DNA from: Edolisoma coerulescens
Taxonomy: Eukaryota; Chordata; Aves; Passeriformes; Campephagidae
Direction of reading: 5' to 3'
NCBI GenBank assembly: GCA_013397115.1
Contig: VWZW01002569.1
Coordinates: 2,881,660-2,945,659, forward strand
Length of the DNA: 64,000 nucleotides
Positions within the stretch are counted from its first letter, which is position 1; every line of letters begins with the position of its first letter. The notes under the pieces are model-generated. The model was given only the letters and a program-made list of their open reading frames with translations, was not told the DNA's origin and did not search any database. This document shows, in pieces, positions 48,573 to 62,440 of this stretch. The translations under genes and the position numbers were made by a program.

Positions 48573-51500
48573 TTCAGCACACAGGGTCACTTGAGGTAAG
48601 TTTGTCTGATTTGAGTTCGGGATATCAGAAGCAAAGAAAGAGAGATAAAATCCCATGACCCAAAACTGGTTCTGGTGGAGCAAGGAGAATGTAAGCCATC
48701 TAAGGATATCCCAAATTTGCTTCCTTCCTTTAAGGGAGACAGGCAGCTGTGCCTTGCCTTTGCAGTTACAGGCTGGGTGCTACAGGCTTCCTGTTAATTA
48801 GTTTCTGCCTGTTCATAATGCTCAAAATCAGAAGCAGCATTTAATCTCAACTTGCAATTTACCATTCTTGTAGCTCTTACCCTCTTGTCACTTAAGATAT
48901 AAACATATCAGTAAGGTTTCAGGAGATGCCTTAAGGTTATTTCAAACATAAAAATGCACTAGGTATCCAAAGCGTATCATGCTGTCCTAAGAGTGCTGTG
49001 GTAGATGGTCTGTCCAAAACTTTTGGCGCTTCAGTTCCCTTGAGGCACCTAAAGCCTGCATGGTATGATAGGTTCAAGCTGGGGGTGGTCCAACTGCTGT
49101 CAGGGAGGGCTGTAATATATCTCAAGTCCTATCCTTCCAGGGGATAAACACGGTTTCGTGTGCACAAGAAACTGGGTGCTGCTGCACCAAATGTCTTTAA
49201 CAATGCTGAAGAAATTACTGTAAGCAGAGCTGGAATATAGTACTGTATCCCCTGACACATCCTCTTTGTTGTGTTGACAGCCACACACCAACTGTCCTTT
49301 CAATACTTGCACTTGAAGCAGTGAGGATGTAAGGAGATCAGCAACTCGCTGCAGTACCAGGGCTTGGTCTGCAGCACACCAATGGTGTCAGGTCTCTGAG
49401 TCCTAGTTTGGGAGCTCAGTATCCTCAAGAGGTTAAATGGCAAGGGGTTATCATTTAAATACAACAGTGGGTGGGGAGGAGAGAGAAAGCAAAATGTTGT
49501 GAAAGCTCTCCATGTTAGATAGTAACATGAGGAGAGTAGCAGTGGAGGATGGGGAATAAACACCTGCTGGGCTTTCTGCCACTGGCTGGCTCATGTACAA
49601 GCTTGGTTAAACATTCATTCATGTGGACAAGATACTGCAGTAACTTCAGCTTTGAGCCTCTTGATTGAGGCTTCATCCAAGCATTCTTTTCTCAGGAGAA
49701 GAAATTTTAATGCTGCTTGGAACTCCTGCTCTGTCAACAAGTTTCAGGTTAGGTATGAAGATTGTGTTACTGTTCTAGGTCAGCATCATCTTTCCATTTC
49801 TTATTGCTTCCTTACTTCAAGTAGACCTTGGAGTCACCGGGAAGTAGCAGGGACAAGGTGGTGGTAGCTTTTGTGGAGTTTATTGTTTCACATTGAGTTA
49901 CACCATTGGCTGCACTAGAACAAATAATCATAGCTGTCATTTGAAGTCAAGTCAGAAATATGTCTTCTCTTCTTATTTGGCTGATAGTAATGCAAAACTT
50001 GCTGTGGCTTGACACATTTGTGGTACATATAAACTTTGTACTTTATCTCGGAAGTGAAAAAGACTGATACTATCAGGTCGTTCCTCAAGGCAAAGCCAGG
50101 AACTCGGCCCTCTTCTCACAGTACAGAACTGATTTGGAGTTCCTTTCCTTAAAATCTAATTAATGGTTCCCACCCTGGAGCATCCAACAGTTGCTTTGAT
50201 ACCCTTGTCTTTTAGGAAGGGTTGCAAGGTACAACAAAAAGTAAACATTATTATGTAGAGAAATAAAATACAGATTTACATCAACATGGCTGGGATAGAG
50301 AGGTGTTATAATTTCTAAATCTCTTCTTAGAAAGAGTGAACGATCATGCAGACAAAGGAGGTCTGGATGATATACTTCATTTTATAAGATATTTGGAAAG
50401 TTCTTTCTCAAGAAGCCTTGGCTCATGCTGTCTTAATCACTGTCAGAAAATGAATCTATGAGGATTAATAACTGACCATTTATTCTCTGTTCTGTTTCTT
50501 ATCTTTTCACCAGTTTTCACAATGGGGAGAAGTTACTAGCACTGTCATCTAGAGATTTCTAGGGCTGGATCTGGAGAAGGGAGTCATAGCAAAGTGAAAA
50601 ATGTGGGAGATGTTCAGTTAATTTTGGAACCCAAGGCTTACTGTAAAATGGGGCAAGATGCTTAGTGAAAAGCATCTCCACTGCACATGCACCTACAAGT
50701 GCAACAGCCTATAAAACAGCTGCTTGTCTGTAAGAAAGAGCTTGGAATCATCCTGGTTAGTGTTCAGAAGACAGCAGGAGTGATTCAAAAGACAATGCTG
50801 GCAACTGAAGCCAAACTCACAAACCATCTGTTGCACTATAAATCCAGTGCAGGAGCTGCTCGCCGGTGCTGTCCAGAGCAGCGATGTGTGGGTGGCTTTG
50901 CCGGTCCTCTGAGAGGACGTGAGGTGGAGCCTTGGCAGAGAGTTTGCTCCAGTGTGAGATACGACAGGAGAGTCTTCTTCGTCTTGTATTATCCGATCAT
51001 CTGTAGTCAGGAATGTTTCAGTATGCTAACGTCAGCTGAATATTTGAACTGGATCAAACAAGGAAGGAATGGAAATAATGAAAAGAGATGGTGATCAGAA
51101 TTTAGCTCTGCTTGAAGAGCTACAGCCATTCTGCACACTGATTTTCTTTCCCCAGCCATTCTGTAATTACTTAAACATACTTAATAAAGGATATTTGTCA
51201 ATCTAAAATCACTTCTGTTCCAAGACTAGGGCACCTCTGCTATGACTGAGTTCGATATTCTCAAAGCAACTGAATTTTGTTTATCCAGGTACCTATTATT
51301 TTTCCTAACCAAGAGTGAGTTCACAAAGTAAAAACTATTCCTGCTAAACTAATCCACAGTCCAAGACAAAGTGATTTCTGAGAGGCACTTAAAGCAAAAT
51401 AAGCCATGTGTGTTTTTGAAGTTAGGAGCTGTTTTCTTTTTCTTTTAAGAAGAATTTTAAGAAGAATAAAAAGCGACAGCTTACATTCAGTTTTTGTGTA

Positions 51501-52247
51501 GGGTAACATTTGAAAATGTGATTATTTCTATATACACACTATCTGTCCTGAAACATTTGATCAATGAAATAAAATTATCAAATCCATCCCTATTAAAAAT
51601 CTTAAAACCACGTCCGCTCTCTTGTTATGGGACAAGAAATAGAATTTAAATACTAAATGATTACATAAAATCTGAAAAAGGGAATTATAACCTGAGGTAA
51701 ATGTACAGCTATCTTGAAAGCACTTTTTATTTGGGAAAGGATGAGTAATTAAACACATGCCACAGCTATAGAGACAAACTTGGTTTATGGCATGAAATTT
51801 TCTATAACAATTGCAGTACTGAAATGCTCCTGTCTTTTGCTAGAACTCCCAGCCTCGTCTGCCCAGCAGTGCTTTTAGTGTTTACACTACAGTGAGGAGA
51901 AAGCACTGCTCCGTGGCTTGCCATGCCCCACTTCTCTCTCTACATTGGTCATCCTGTGCAGAAAATCGTTTCTGTGCTATTACAGCAGTGAGTTTGTCTT
52001 GTGTGGTAGGTTTTAAAACAGCAAACAGAAGTTGCACCCAGTAGGAAGCAGAGCTTTCCTGGTGCCCTCCACTGTGCGGGAGGTAGCCAGCTCCTAGACA
52101 TTGGACCAGACAGACGCCGTGGGGTTGGATGTGGCTGCGGAGCTCCAGCCACCTGCTCCCACCTGGGTCCCTTGGTACTCAGACCTTGATAGACCAAGTG
52201 CCAGCTCGGTTAACTGAAGAGTGGGATTTGAACTGTGTGTATCCATG

Positions 52248-52252
52248 GTCAG
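52248..52252. repeat. Target-site duplication, left copy
   Basis: GTCAG, repeated at 52834-52838 on the other side of the LTR. Confidence 0.85.
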
Positions 52253-52833
52253 TGACGTGGTTTAACCCCAGCCAGCAACTAAGGCCACACAGCCACCTGC
52301 TCAATCATCACCAGTGGGATGGGGGAGGAAATTGCAAGGACAAAAGGCAGAAAACTTGTGGGTTGAGATAAAGACAGTTTAATAGGGAAAGCAAAAGCTG
52401 TGCACACAAGCAAAGCAGAACAAGGAATCCATTCACTGTTTCCCATGGGCAGGCAGGTGTTCAGCCATCTCCAGGAGAGCAGGGCCCTGTCATACATAAC
52501 AGTGACTCGGGAAGACAAACACCATCACTCCGAACGTCTCCTGCTTCTTTCTTCTACCCCCAGCTTTACATGCCGAGCATGAGGCCACATGGTCTGGGAT
52601 ACTCCCTGTGGCCAGCTGGGTCAGCTGTCCTGGCTGTGTCCCTCCCAACTCCTTGTTCACCCCCAGTCTCCTCACTGGTGAGGAGCAGAAAAGTCCTTGA
52701 CTCTGTGCAAGCACTGCTCAGCAATAAGGAAAATATCCCTGCATTATCGATGCTGTCTGCAGCACAAATCCAAAACACAGCCCCACACTAGCTGCTCTGA
52801 AAAAAATTTATTACCCCAGCCAAAACCAGCTCA
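52253..52833 (-). mobile_element. Solo LTR of an avian endogenous retrovirus (ERVL-like)
   Basis: On the minus strand it begins TGAGCTGGTTTTGGCTGGGG and ends GGGGTTAAACCACGTCA, giving TG...CA ends. It is flanked by identical 5-bp direct repeats GTCAG (52248-52252 and 52834-52838), the target-site duplication; five bases fits ERVL-type integration. The sequence agrees with an LTR very common in bird genomes (recognised from memory). On the minus strand there is a decayed TATA-like GTAAA near 52567 and a polyadenylation-type ATTAAA at 52383-52378. There is no internal retroviral sequence beside it, so it is a solo LTR left by recombination. Confidence 0.9.
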
Positions 52834-52838
52834 GTCAG
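52834..52838. repeat. Target-site duplication, right copy
   Basis: GTCAG, equal to 52248-52252. Confidence 0.85.
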
Positions 52839-53246
52839 GCTTTTCATCCAACGGCAGGAATTCAGGGTTAGACCCCAGAGAAGCAGCAGTGTTGAGCAGC
52901 TTCAGGCAGTGAAAGACAGGGGACCCCAATGTGCATCGTGCACTTTCATCTAATGGATTGTAGGAGAAAGTCTCTTCAAGCACAAGAAACACCAACGTTG
53001 GTAAAAACCTACTGGAAAAATAAACAGGGCAAGATGTGATTTACCCTGGACATTGGTATTTAGAAAGGGAGGAGAAGAGAATGCCAGCAAATTTCCACAG
53101 ATCTCCCTTCACTAGGAAGGAATTAACTGTTACAACACTGTGGTCAAATGGGAAAAGAACTACCCCCAGGTTACTGTAAGCTATCCATAGCTGCATGCTT
53201 CAGTACAGATGCTATGCCTGCATGGGGCAGAGGCAGCAGCAAGTAA

Positions 53247-53268
53247 AAAAAAAAAAAAATAAAAAAAG
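53247..53268. repeat. Poly-A tract
   Basis: An A-run interrupted by one T; no retroposed sequence recognised beside it. Confidence 0.75.
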
Positions 53269-54383
53269 CTTCTAAAAAGGAAGGTAGTCCATACTGGGCC
53301 TTTAGCCAACAAAATATGCAAAGATGGATGTGCATTTTTTTCTTGTAGAATTTCACACTTTATTTGGAGAATAATACTATGCTTGTATGAAAGCACTTGG
53401 TTACAAAAACCAACCTGATTTTACCTTTTGGCAATTATTCCAAAGCTTGACTGTCAAGTTGGGATGTAAAGGATTTCAAAGGATGCAAACTTCACTCTGT
53501 ATTAATTGTACTTATGATACTACAGGTATTCAAATTACTGCTTACAGTTAGATACTTCTAATACTACAGCTGGTTTAGATTAAGGAGTAACTATCACCTT
53601 CCCTAGATGCTTTTTACCTTCACTAGTCTAAAACCACTCAAGATTGGAAGGAACTTTTCATGGATAGAGCAGTGATGAAGCCCTGCAGGCACTTAGAAAT
53701 AAGTCCCAGGAATTATTCTGTAGGGCCCTAGACTACTTGTGTATTCCCCAGATCAAAGCATCGTTAGAAGATGAAAAAGTTTTATTAATTAAATGTATAG
53801 CTCGAAATTATTCTAGCTACTCTGTAACAGATCTCAAGAGACTTCTCTCCCACTTATTCCTGGACCTTTTCTTTCATGCAATAGTAAAGCTTTTTAATAT
53901 AATGTTTATTAAAGGCACAGCCTAACTCTTCTGAAGGACAGGATTTTTGCCATGAGGACTGGAGCATCACTTACCTGCTCAGTAGCCAGTAAAGGAGTTT
54001 TACTCTCTGCATACTGAGGAGTGCTTCAAGGCCAGCCCTCAGGAGCTCAGTGTCTCAGAAATGGAATCCCTCCTGGCAGGAATCTGTGAAGCTGTAGGTA
54101 CAGGCATGACCAGACACACTTTGACAGCTCCAAGCAACCTGAAACTCAGTTCAGAAATAAGCCAAGTTTATGCAGTCTTGAAATTGCTGACTAGCTGCTT
54201 CCTTCAGGGAAGCATTACCAATTTACAAGTAACATGTCAACCTACGGTAGAGAGCTAAAAGCAGCAGGAGGGCCATTTTCTAGGGCAGAACTATCAAGGC
54301 AGCTACATATAACCTATATTACTCATCAAGATTTCAACTCCTTTCCCATTAAGGAACTAAGTTTTAGAAATACCAGCTAGTTG

Positions 54384-54415
54384 TTTTTATTATTATCATT
54401 ATTATTATTATCATT
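54384..54415. repeat. ATT trinucleotide repeat
   Basis: Imperfect TTA/ATT units with C interruptions. Confidence 0.8.
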
Positions 54416-57400
54416 CAATCTGAATGTAACTGCTTTAATTGTAAGTTCTAAGAAGAATCAACTAGCAAATATTTTAATAAGAATTTACAGAGAAGCAACA
54501 GGAAGGTAGGGTTTCCAACTCACAATTTAAGGATGCAAAAAGAAAGTCATGCTAAAGCAACTCCTCATTTGCTGCAGCAGCTTGAAGCTGGGTCCTGCTT
54601 TCTAGCAGTTTCCACAACTTAGACATTAAAAACCTTGTGAACAGCCAAAACAAATTTTAAGGTAAGCAAAAGCACCTCTTTTCACGCAAGAAATTGAAAT
54701 ATTTATCTGGCTATCTGATTTGGGGGCATCAAGGCAGAACTGGGACTTGGAAGTGGATCGATATGCAAGGATGAATAAACCAAAGTGCTTTATTGAAACA
54801 AAAATTGTAAAATGGAGAAATGAATCAGAAATAAACAAGCTTGAAAGCTGAGTATTTGGGGGAAGGGGAGGGTTGTTGTTGTTGTGTAAAAAAATAATTC
54901 TATAGTTATGTGCTTGTGACATGAACAAGTTAGCACAGAGCAATGGTAGCAGGCTGTTTTCTGCATCCAGTAAGAGAAGTAACAGGCTTAAACTGAATCA
55001 AGAATGATTCAAAGAGATGATTGAGAGCAGTTTTTAACAGTGGACATACTGACATAAGGGAGTAAAGGACTGCTAGACGAAGTCTTCATCCTTAATGATT
55101 TTAAAACTAGCTTGGAACAGGTAACAAATATCCCATCCTCTCATCTGTAAATCCATTTGAGAAAGAGTTAAGTATCACTAATTGTCCTTAAACTGGTTTT
55201 ATGAAAAATGGCAAAGAAATAAGAGAGGGGAGTGAATACTCACAACAATTCACTCAACTCACCCCTGCTCAAGCAGCAGCTGAAATGAGTGCGAAAATCC
55301 AGGGAAAGGTTTTCAAATCTTCCATCAGAGAGGCCTCTGCTGCACTTGGATTGATCTCCCACAGCCCTTTCCCATTATTTTAACAAGTGCTGCACTTCAG
55401 ATCCTATCCAGAGCACACCTGAAACTAGTTTCATGCCCGTGCATAAACAAACAAGGGGCTAATCATTTCACAGCTGTATGGCAAAGCATTAAAGACAGCT
55501 CAGCCGCAGCAAAGGCAGTGCTGGGGCTGGGTGGTCCCACATCCTGCACTTGCTGGCACAGCTGGGATTTCTGCCCATGGCAAGTGAACAACCACACAGC
55601 CTTCGCTTACACAAACACACCCCACCTTTCCTTTCCCTTCAGCTCCTCTCATCTCAAGAAAAACAGGGCAAAAACTACTGGGTTAATGGTGTGTGGTTTG
55701 TGCTCCTCTTGATTTATTGTACAGCTCCAGTATATTTTATTCAAATACTGGCAGAGGTGCAATTACCAGATTTCCTCATAGGAAATGTTATGAGACACTA
55801 ACCTATTGCAGAGTACTCCAGAACAAATTCATTAAAAACATTTCCATGAAAGTCAGCATTGCCTCCTTTTCACAGAGCACAAGCAAAATGTACAAAGCAT
55901 CTTTCAACTAGGGCTCTGGTCTTTTTTTACATTAAAGCTGACTTTTCAGGACACTTCAGCACTCCGTGCAATACTTCCTATGGATCACCAGCTTCATATC
56001 TTGTCATAACACGGCAATCTACCATATCAGTTCCTTTCTATTTCTAAATTATAGGAGCTGTCTTTTAAAAGGAGTTCTCTTCTTTTCCATCCCTTCCTGC
56101 CATGCTGTTCTCGTGGTAAAAAACAAAACAAACAACACCTTCTTCCAACTTCCAGGCTGAAATGATTCATTGCTGATGTACAAAAATCTGTTCTTATGCC
56201 AGTATTGTTCATAGCCTGATTACCTCTCTCCCACTCTGCTGTTCTCGCTGCTGTGCACCGCTGTCCTCTTTCAACCCTGACTTTGAGACTAAATAAACCA
56301 CACAGCCTGGTCCTCTCCAAGAAGTTATTTCACTTGACATTTTTCTGTATCTATTAAAAATATTAATTCATCCCCTCGGGGCTCAGGTGCCTATGACAAA
56401 GAAGGTGTTAATGCCGCCATACATTTGCCCTTTTCGCAACTAGCTCACTTGGGGGTTGAGTCACCCCTTGAGCCACCAATGCCCCCTGACCAGGCACACG
56501 TGAACACTGACTGCTGCTACAGCAGTTCTGCAAAGCCAGCTCCAGCATACCAAAGGTGTCACTGAGCTTCTGCTTGATATGGACTCGGCCTCTTCAGAAA
56601 ATCTAACTTATTTGTCTAACATCTCACAGACACTGTGGCACCACGGACTGAGTCCAGCTCCTCTGAGAGCTTTCAAACACGTCAGCCTTGAGATACTGCC
56701 TCCATCCTTTTACCTCTTTCAGTCTCCTACCGGATTCCTGCACACTTTCTGGCACAGACCAGGCGGTGCTCATGGTGCCAGACATGTTGCACGATCCATT
56801 CCTGCCCCAGGTGTGTCCAACCTTGAGTGTTGATCAAGTGCTGCAGTGGAGAAAAAACAACCACTTGTGATACATGCCTGATAAGGAGCATGAAAGGGGA
56901 GGCAGCAGACACTGAGTCTGACTCCTTCAGTGCTTGACTTTGCAGCACAGACACTGAACGCCTCTGTAACAGTGTGCATAGACAAGAGGTTTCCTGGCAT
57001 TTTTCAAAAAGCTTATGCTGAAAACAATAGATGCCAGTGATATGCACGTGAGTCACTGCTAGAACTGGGACTTTTAAATCCAGCGCACAAACATCTGTCA
57101 CTTGAACCAAGGACACGGACAAGGACCTCCTCCAGACTCCTCTGTTCTGTGGCTGGTAGTAATGCCCACTGCAGAAGTGACTGCAAAGGCACTCCCAAAT
57201 GGAGCTCAGGCAAAGGCAGCTGGGTGAGACAGCTCTCACATCATCCCTTGTACTCACAAATTGAGCCAGACAGTAGCAGAAGGTGGGCAAAGACTTTATT
57301 TTTACAAATTTGAGCTTTAAAACTTCAGTTTTGCAGGAGAGCACTTCTCCCCATGCGTCCCACCCCAATGCTGCTAGGAGAGCAGGGGGGCAGTTAATAA

Positions 57401-60400
57401 ATTCCTTATGCAGAGGGAAAGAGAGGAGTCTGGTTTGCAAGAGAAATGTGTTTATGTGGGCTGAGAAAGGTATAGGGGAAGGCAAGTCACCATTGCCCTC
57501 TCCACCCAGGGGCTGGTCCACTGCCAGTTGTCTGCACAGCCATTTGAACAGAGCCATGGCAAGAGCTGATGTTGAAGCATTACCAGTTTCCCCCTGCAAT
57601 TCAGACTCAGACTCACCCTGTTCTCCATCTTCTTCCCCCCCACCCCCACCCCAAGCTTTGCTCCTCTATCTCCTTCAAACAATACACTTGGGGCAATTCC
57701 CAGTTCTTGGTCCCTGCTTCTCCTAGCTTGCTCTCTCTTTGTTCCTTCCTTCTTTCACAGATACTCCTAGCCAACTTTTCCAATTAAAGCAGTCACAGCT
57801 TCCTGCCTCTCCTCATCAAATCCCAGTCCCTCATTCCTCTCACACTCAAGTCCTTTGCCCAACAAATCCCACTATCCTCTAAAAGTGAATTCCATTCCCT
57901 CATATTTACCCCATCTGTCATCAATGTCTTCTCCCTCTCACCTACAGTCCTTTCCATTATTAAGCACTGGAAAGCTGAACACTGGATTTGGGGGTCTTCC
58001 TTAGGAACAACTGCAACAGGGAAAGAGAGGATAGGGAAGAAGGCAACAGTGGGAACAAGGAATGGCAGACTCCTCCCTTGCCAGCCCAGTGATGCAGCCC
58101 CTGCCATAGTTACATGGTTTTTTGATTCCCACCGTATGTCTTGTGCCACATTGAGTTTTCTATGGGAAAGAAAGAGGTTTGCGCAGTCTCACTGGAGATA
58201 AAACCAATGCAGATTTTATTTGGTATAAAATAAAGATACACACACATACCAAAACCACTTTTACTGAACACGTGCTATCCATTTTATACAAACATTAATA
58301 TATTTGGCCAAATCAGAATAGAAAGAGGTAAAAATAAAAACACATGGGACATCCTCTGCACAGAGGTAATTTCCCCTACCCAAACTGGAGTTCCTGTCCC
58401 AAAACACTGAAGTGACAAATTATTTCAAAGAAATACCTTTGAGAATATTTGAACATAGGCAGAAGACCACCACATTCTAAGATCAAAAGAATATGCACTG
58501 TTTTGACTGAAATTCCCTCAAGAGTCTTAAACCTTAGGCCCATGATGAAAAGCTTCAGCCTATATACAGTTGAAGTTTGGCAAAATTGGACATTTAGAAA
58601 CAGGGCAACAAGTTTGGAAGCTCCAGGGAAAGACTGAATTCCCACTTAACAGCAACAAGAAATGGCACTGCAGGTGCCCTAGGTTAGCAGCAGAGCTTAA
58701 CACCTCTGTGCTGGAAGCAAGAATTTCACAGTACTCAATATCCAGACTGCAAGGTCTAAAATGTTAATCAGCTTCCAGCCTGTTGTTCAGAGCTGAGACT
58801 GCCAGATACGTGCCTCACCAGGCCCCTTCATCATTGAAACCCACCACCTCAATGTGTTTGGATCTCGCATTCACCTCTTTAAACCACAGCCAAGAGAAGG
58901 ACAGCCTGGACCTGGCCCCTCACTCACACACACACACTGCCAGTGGGGTGTTGAAAACTGCTAGTGCAGTGAGGTTTGACAAATCGCATTTCTCCCGTGT
59001 CATTCTCCATGGTGGTAGGTGTCATGTCAAGTTAAATTGCAAAGACAAAACAACATCTAAGGTAGTCCCAGTGCTGCACGGATTGCATGGTGACTCTGAG
59101 AAATGACATGCACCATCAGAGAGTCTCAGTGACAGCTTTCTGTGTTCAAGAAAGGAACAGAACATGCTGTCGGGCTTGTTGACTCTCAGGGTTTCAGTTG
59201 TTTAATTCTGTTACCATAACAAACCCAGAAACTCTGCAGGCTTTTTTATCATTGAGCTTTACTGAAAGTGGTGATACTGAGAACTTAATGCAGAAACTCA
59301 GGACTTTTCTTGATGCCCAGACTGATGGGGGAGGAGGGGGCTAAAATGACTCATGCAATACTGAAGTTAAATAAGTAACTCCACAACCATTCTAACTCTC
59401 CTGTTAGATACTGCAGCTGATACTAAACTATTTATATTGTACCTGCAGTATACAAGTACGTACTGTGGATATCTACAAGGACTTCATCAGTAATATCCTA
59501 AGGAGTAAAAATAAGGCAGGGGCCAAGTATTTCTTGGCCCTGGACTTTCATCATTTCCCACAAGTATGTCAATACAGTTTGCCTCCCCGAAAGAAACAAT
59601 TTAAATGCAGATATGATGTTGTAAAAGAGCAACTAAGAATTACGGCATGGAAATATCCCAGCCTTTTATGAATAATTACAGTATTCAAGTATCTACCTCC
59701 CTTAAGTCGGATGTGTGACAACCAGAAGTTAAGTAAATACAGACGGCAGAAATGTCTTGTGAGCATCTGTCAGTTTGGTACCCATTTCCCACTATGACTT
59801 TTTAATAAATTAAAGTTGTTAGTTCACTGTATGTAATGTAGCACAAGTAGGTAATTTTCATCAAGCTCACTGTGAAATACTAAAACTCTATGGCTCAGTC
59901 CTGCACTCAGATTCTACGCCTTCCAAGTTCAGGTTGGCTATAAAAATGTGTTTATTGTTCCCTTGCTTATCATGCCATGCCCTGCTCTAAAAGAGCAGTT
60001 ACGGGTCAATTTTCTACATCATCTAGTAGAACTGTGACTTCACTTCAATGTGCCCAAGCCATAAATGTCCAGCTGCTCTCAAAATGCAGTCTAACTATGG
60101 ATGTCCTGCTTTCAGAAAGTTCTGGTTGCTTCCAAAGGTCTCTGCCACTGAAACTCCACGTTGGTTGTCCTAATCAGGCCTATTTCTGTCTTTTCAGGGA
60201 AATACCAACACTGACATTTGACAGTATATTTGCTTTTTCTTCAAGGCCTGAGTTTCAAGACAAAGTAGATGCTGTAAGCACCCCAAATGATGCTGTCCAA
60301 TGCCATCAAAACACCCTGAAGAGAAAAAGGGGATACATTTGTTGGTTAGCCTTAGTTGTCCCCCTTGGGCGGGAGAATTTTAGAAAACCTTCTAGTGACT

Positions 60401-60727
60401 GAAGTGCACCATCAGTAATTAAGCAACTGTTATCCAACCTTTTATGCTCTTGCACATGCTGTTCTAAGATGTCACTCTAGGCTACTTGCTCCTGTCTCAG
60501 CTTTGTATATTCCCTATGGATTTTTAGAAGAGTTTTCTAATGAACTTAGGTGCACTGAATACAAACCACAAATTGCACTTGCTATATTTTGTACACTTTG
60601 CCCAACTGAGCCCTTTTCACATTATACAAAAATTAAAAAATTAAAATAATCACTTATGGGGAGTAATCAGGCTAGTGAACAACTTTTGTTGACAGAAATA
60701 ATTATTGATACAGAAAATGCATCTATC

Positions 60728-61160
60728 GTAGAATATCCTGAGTTGGAAGAGACCCACAAGAATCATCAAAGTCCAACTCCTGGCCCTGCACAGCACCATC
60801 CCCAAATGCCACATGATGTGCCCAGAGCATTGTCCAAAAACTTCTTCAGCTCTGTCAGGCTTGGTGCTGTGACCACTTCCCTGGGGAGCCTGTTCCAGAG
60901 CCCAACCCCCCTCTGGGTGAAGAACCTTTTTCTAATCTCCAGCCTGACCCTCCCCTGACACAGCTTCAGGCCAACCCCTTGGGTCCTGTCACTGTCACCA
61001 GAGAGAAGAGATCAGTGCCTGCCCCTCCACTTCCCTTCATCAGGAAGCTGTGGACTGCAATGAGGTCTCCCCTCAGTCTCCTCCAGGCTGAACAGACCAA
61101 GCGCCCTCAGATGCTCCTCACACGGCTTCCCCTCAAGGCCTTTCAGCACTTTGCAGCTCA
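60728..61160 (-). mobile_element. CR1 LINE 3' fragment, antisense
   Basis: Same order of blocks as the copy at 45020: AGTTGGAAGAGACCCACAAG, CCCTGCACAGCACCATCCCC, GAACCTTTTTCTAATCTCCA, then further into the element with AGGAAGCTGTGGACTGCAAT and GGTCTCCCCTCAGTCTCCTC. About 430 bp, antisense to SLC9A7, non-coding. Confidence 0.92.
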
Positions 61161-62386
61161 AACATGGAAACAATTTCAGAAAATACTAAATAATTTCCGA
61201 TAAGTGGATTTCCTCCCAGCTATAAGAATCAAGTTAAGCTAGATGTTAACACTTCTTTCCTCATCATGATGAACCATTTAAGTGAGGATTTTGAAAAATG
61301 TATGAAAGATATTTACCACTTGAAAGAGCATGATGAGATTCCCTGTCAAGGTGAGGAGAATGCTTAACAGTTGCATCACACAATTCTGTGGCTGCAACTT
61401 GCTAAGAACAAATCAACAGGATGTACTGGATTTCAGTCTCACATCTGATTTAAGAAAATAAGTACCGTATCATCTTTTGGTATGCACAAAAATCTTATTT
61501 TCTTTCCAAACCTGTCAGTACAAGCCAGGCTGGGTGCAGTCCCAGAAAAGCCTTCCAAAATAGGTTACCTGACACAGGTTATCAAGGCATTAGTACAGGT
61601 ATCTATCTATACAAATACCATTATTAAATACCACTGGAACACCCAGAGACAAATTTTGGTGTCACAGGCACTGTGAGAGAATGCAGAAACATCCCTTAGA
61701 TAATACACAAGGTTGTTCCAGCACAAAACGAGATCCTGTAATTCTTACTTCAAGCAGAAGCCCAAGGATGCAAAACTGTATGAAGCACGCTATTGGCAAA
61801 TGGATAGATTTGTTCCAAAACATTTTTATGGCTACATTTTCCTGTCAGATAATGAAAGAAACCTGCTTCTTGTGCCAACATACTCTCAGATGGGAAGATC
61901 AAGGGGAAAAAAAGAGCTAAAATAAAAGAAGGTTCATCCTAACTTACTGACATGCTGTACAGCATAACATTCAGAGCACAAAAATGTACAGTGCAATTTA
62001 AACACCTCCTCCATGATAACATAACATCTTTGAACTGCCTTTATTCTCAGCACTTTATATAAATACTGCTTTCTTCCTGATCCTGGATTATCCTCAATTT
62101 GAAACTCATATTCTGGGTTTGTATTTGATGACTGCATGTAAACATCCCTATAATCCTGTACACTCTTGTGGGGCCATTTAAAGACTACCAGACTGTAATG
62201 GATTCAAAAGCAGTCTCTATGAAGTTACGAAACTGCATCCCTAAATTACAACTGAACCTTCTATCCCCACATCAAGAAATTAAGAAACAAAGGTACGCGC
62301 AGATACACACACACCCTTTTCTCACACAAGTTGCAGGATATCTGCAGGATCATGTCATTTTAAAATCCAAAATAAAACTTCAGGGT

Positions 62387-62430
62387 TTTTTTTTTGTTTG
62401 TTTCATTTGTTTGTTTGTTTTTTTAATAAA
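62387..62430. repeat. T/GTTT low-complexity tract
   Basis: A T-run followed by TTTG units, within the probable CHST7 3' UTR or just beyond it. Confidence 0.75.
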
Positions 62431-62434
62431 AGGT

Positions 62435-62440
62435 TTTATT
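62435..62440 (-). terminator. Candidate CHST7 polyadenylation signal
   Basis: TTTATT on + reads AATAAA on the minus strand, about 1.1 kb after the CHST7 stop. A second possible signal (ATTAAA) lies 12 bases further on. The downstream sequence is not clearly GU-rich, and in mammals CHST7 has a second, non-coding exon, so this is only a candidate. Confidence 0.25.

Larger units (their letters stand above)
43316..52252. other. SLC9A7 3' UTR and downstream sequence
   Basis: No protein-coding gene is recognised. The proximal part must hold the SLC9A7 3' UTR. ATTAAA occurs at 44279 and 44782 and AATAAA at 47677, but none has enough context to be called the cleavage signal. A CR1 fragment lies at 45020-45358. 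Confidence 0.6.

Noticed and set aside
50687..51094. A 135-codon ORF downstream of SLC9A7.
   Set aside because: No family resemblance or gene context; probably chance.
53636..53665. A second CR1-like phrase (AGATTGGAAGGAACTTTTCA).
   Set aside because: Too short and without the following CR1 blocks.
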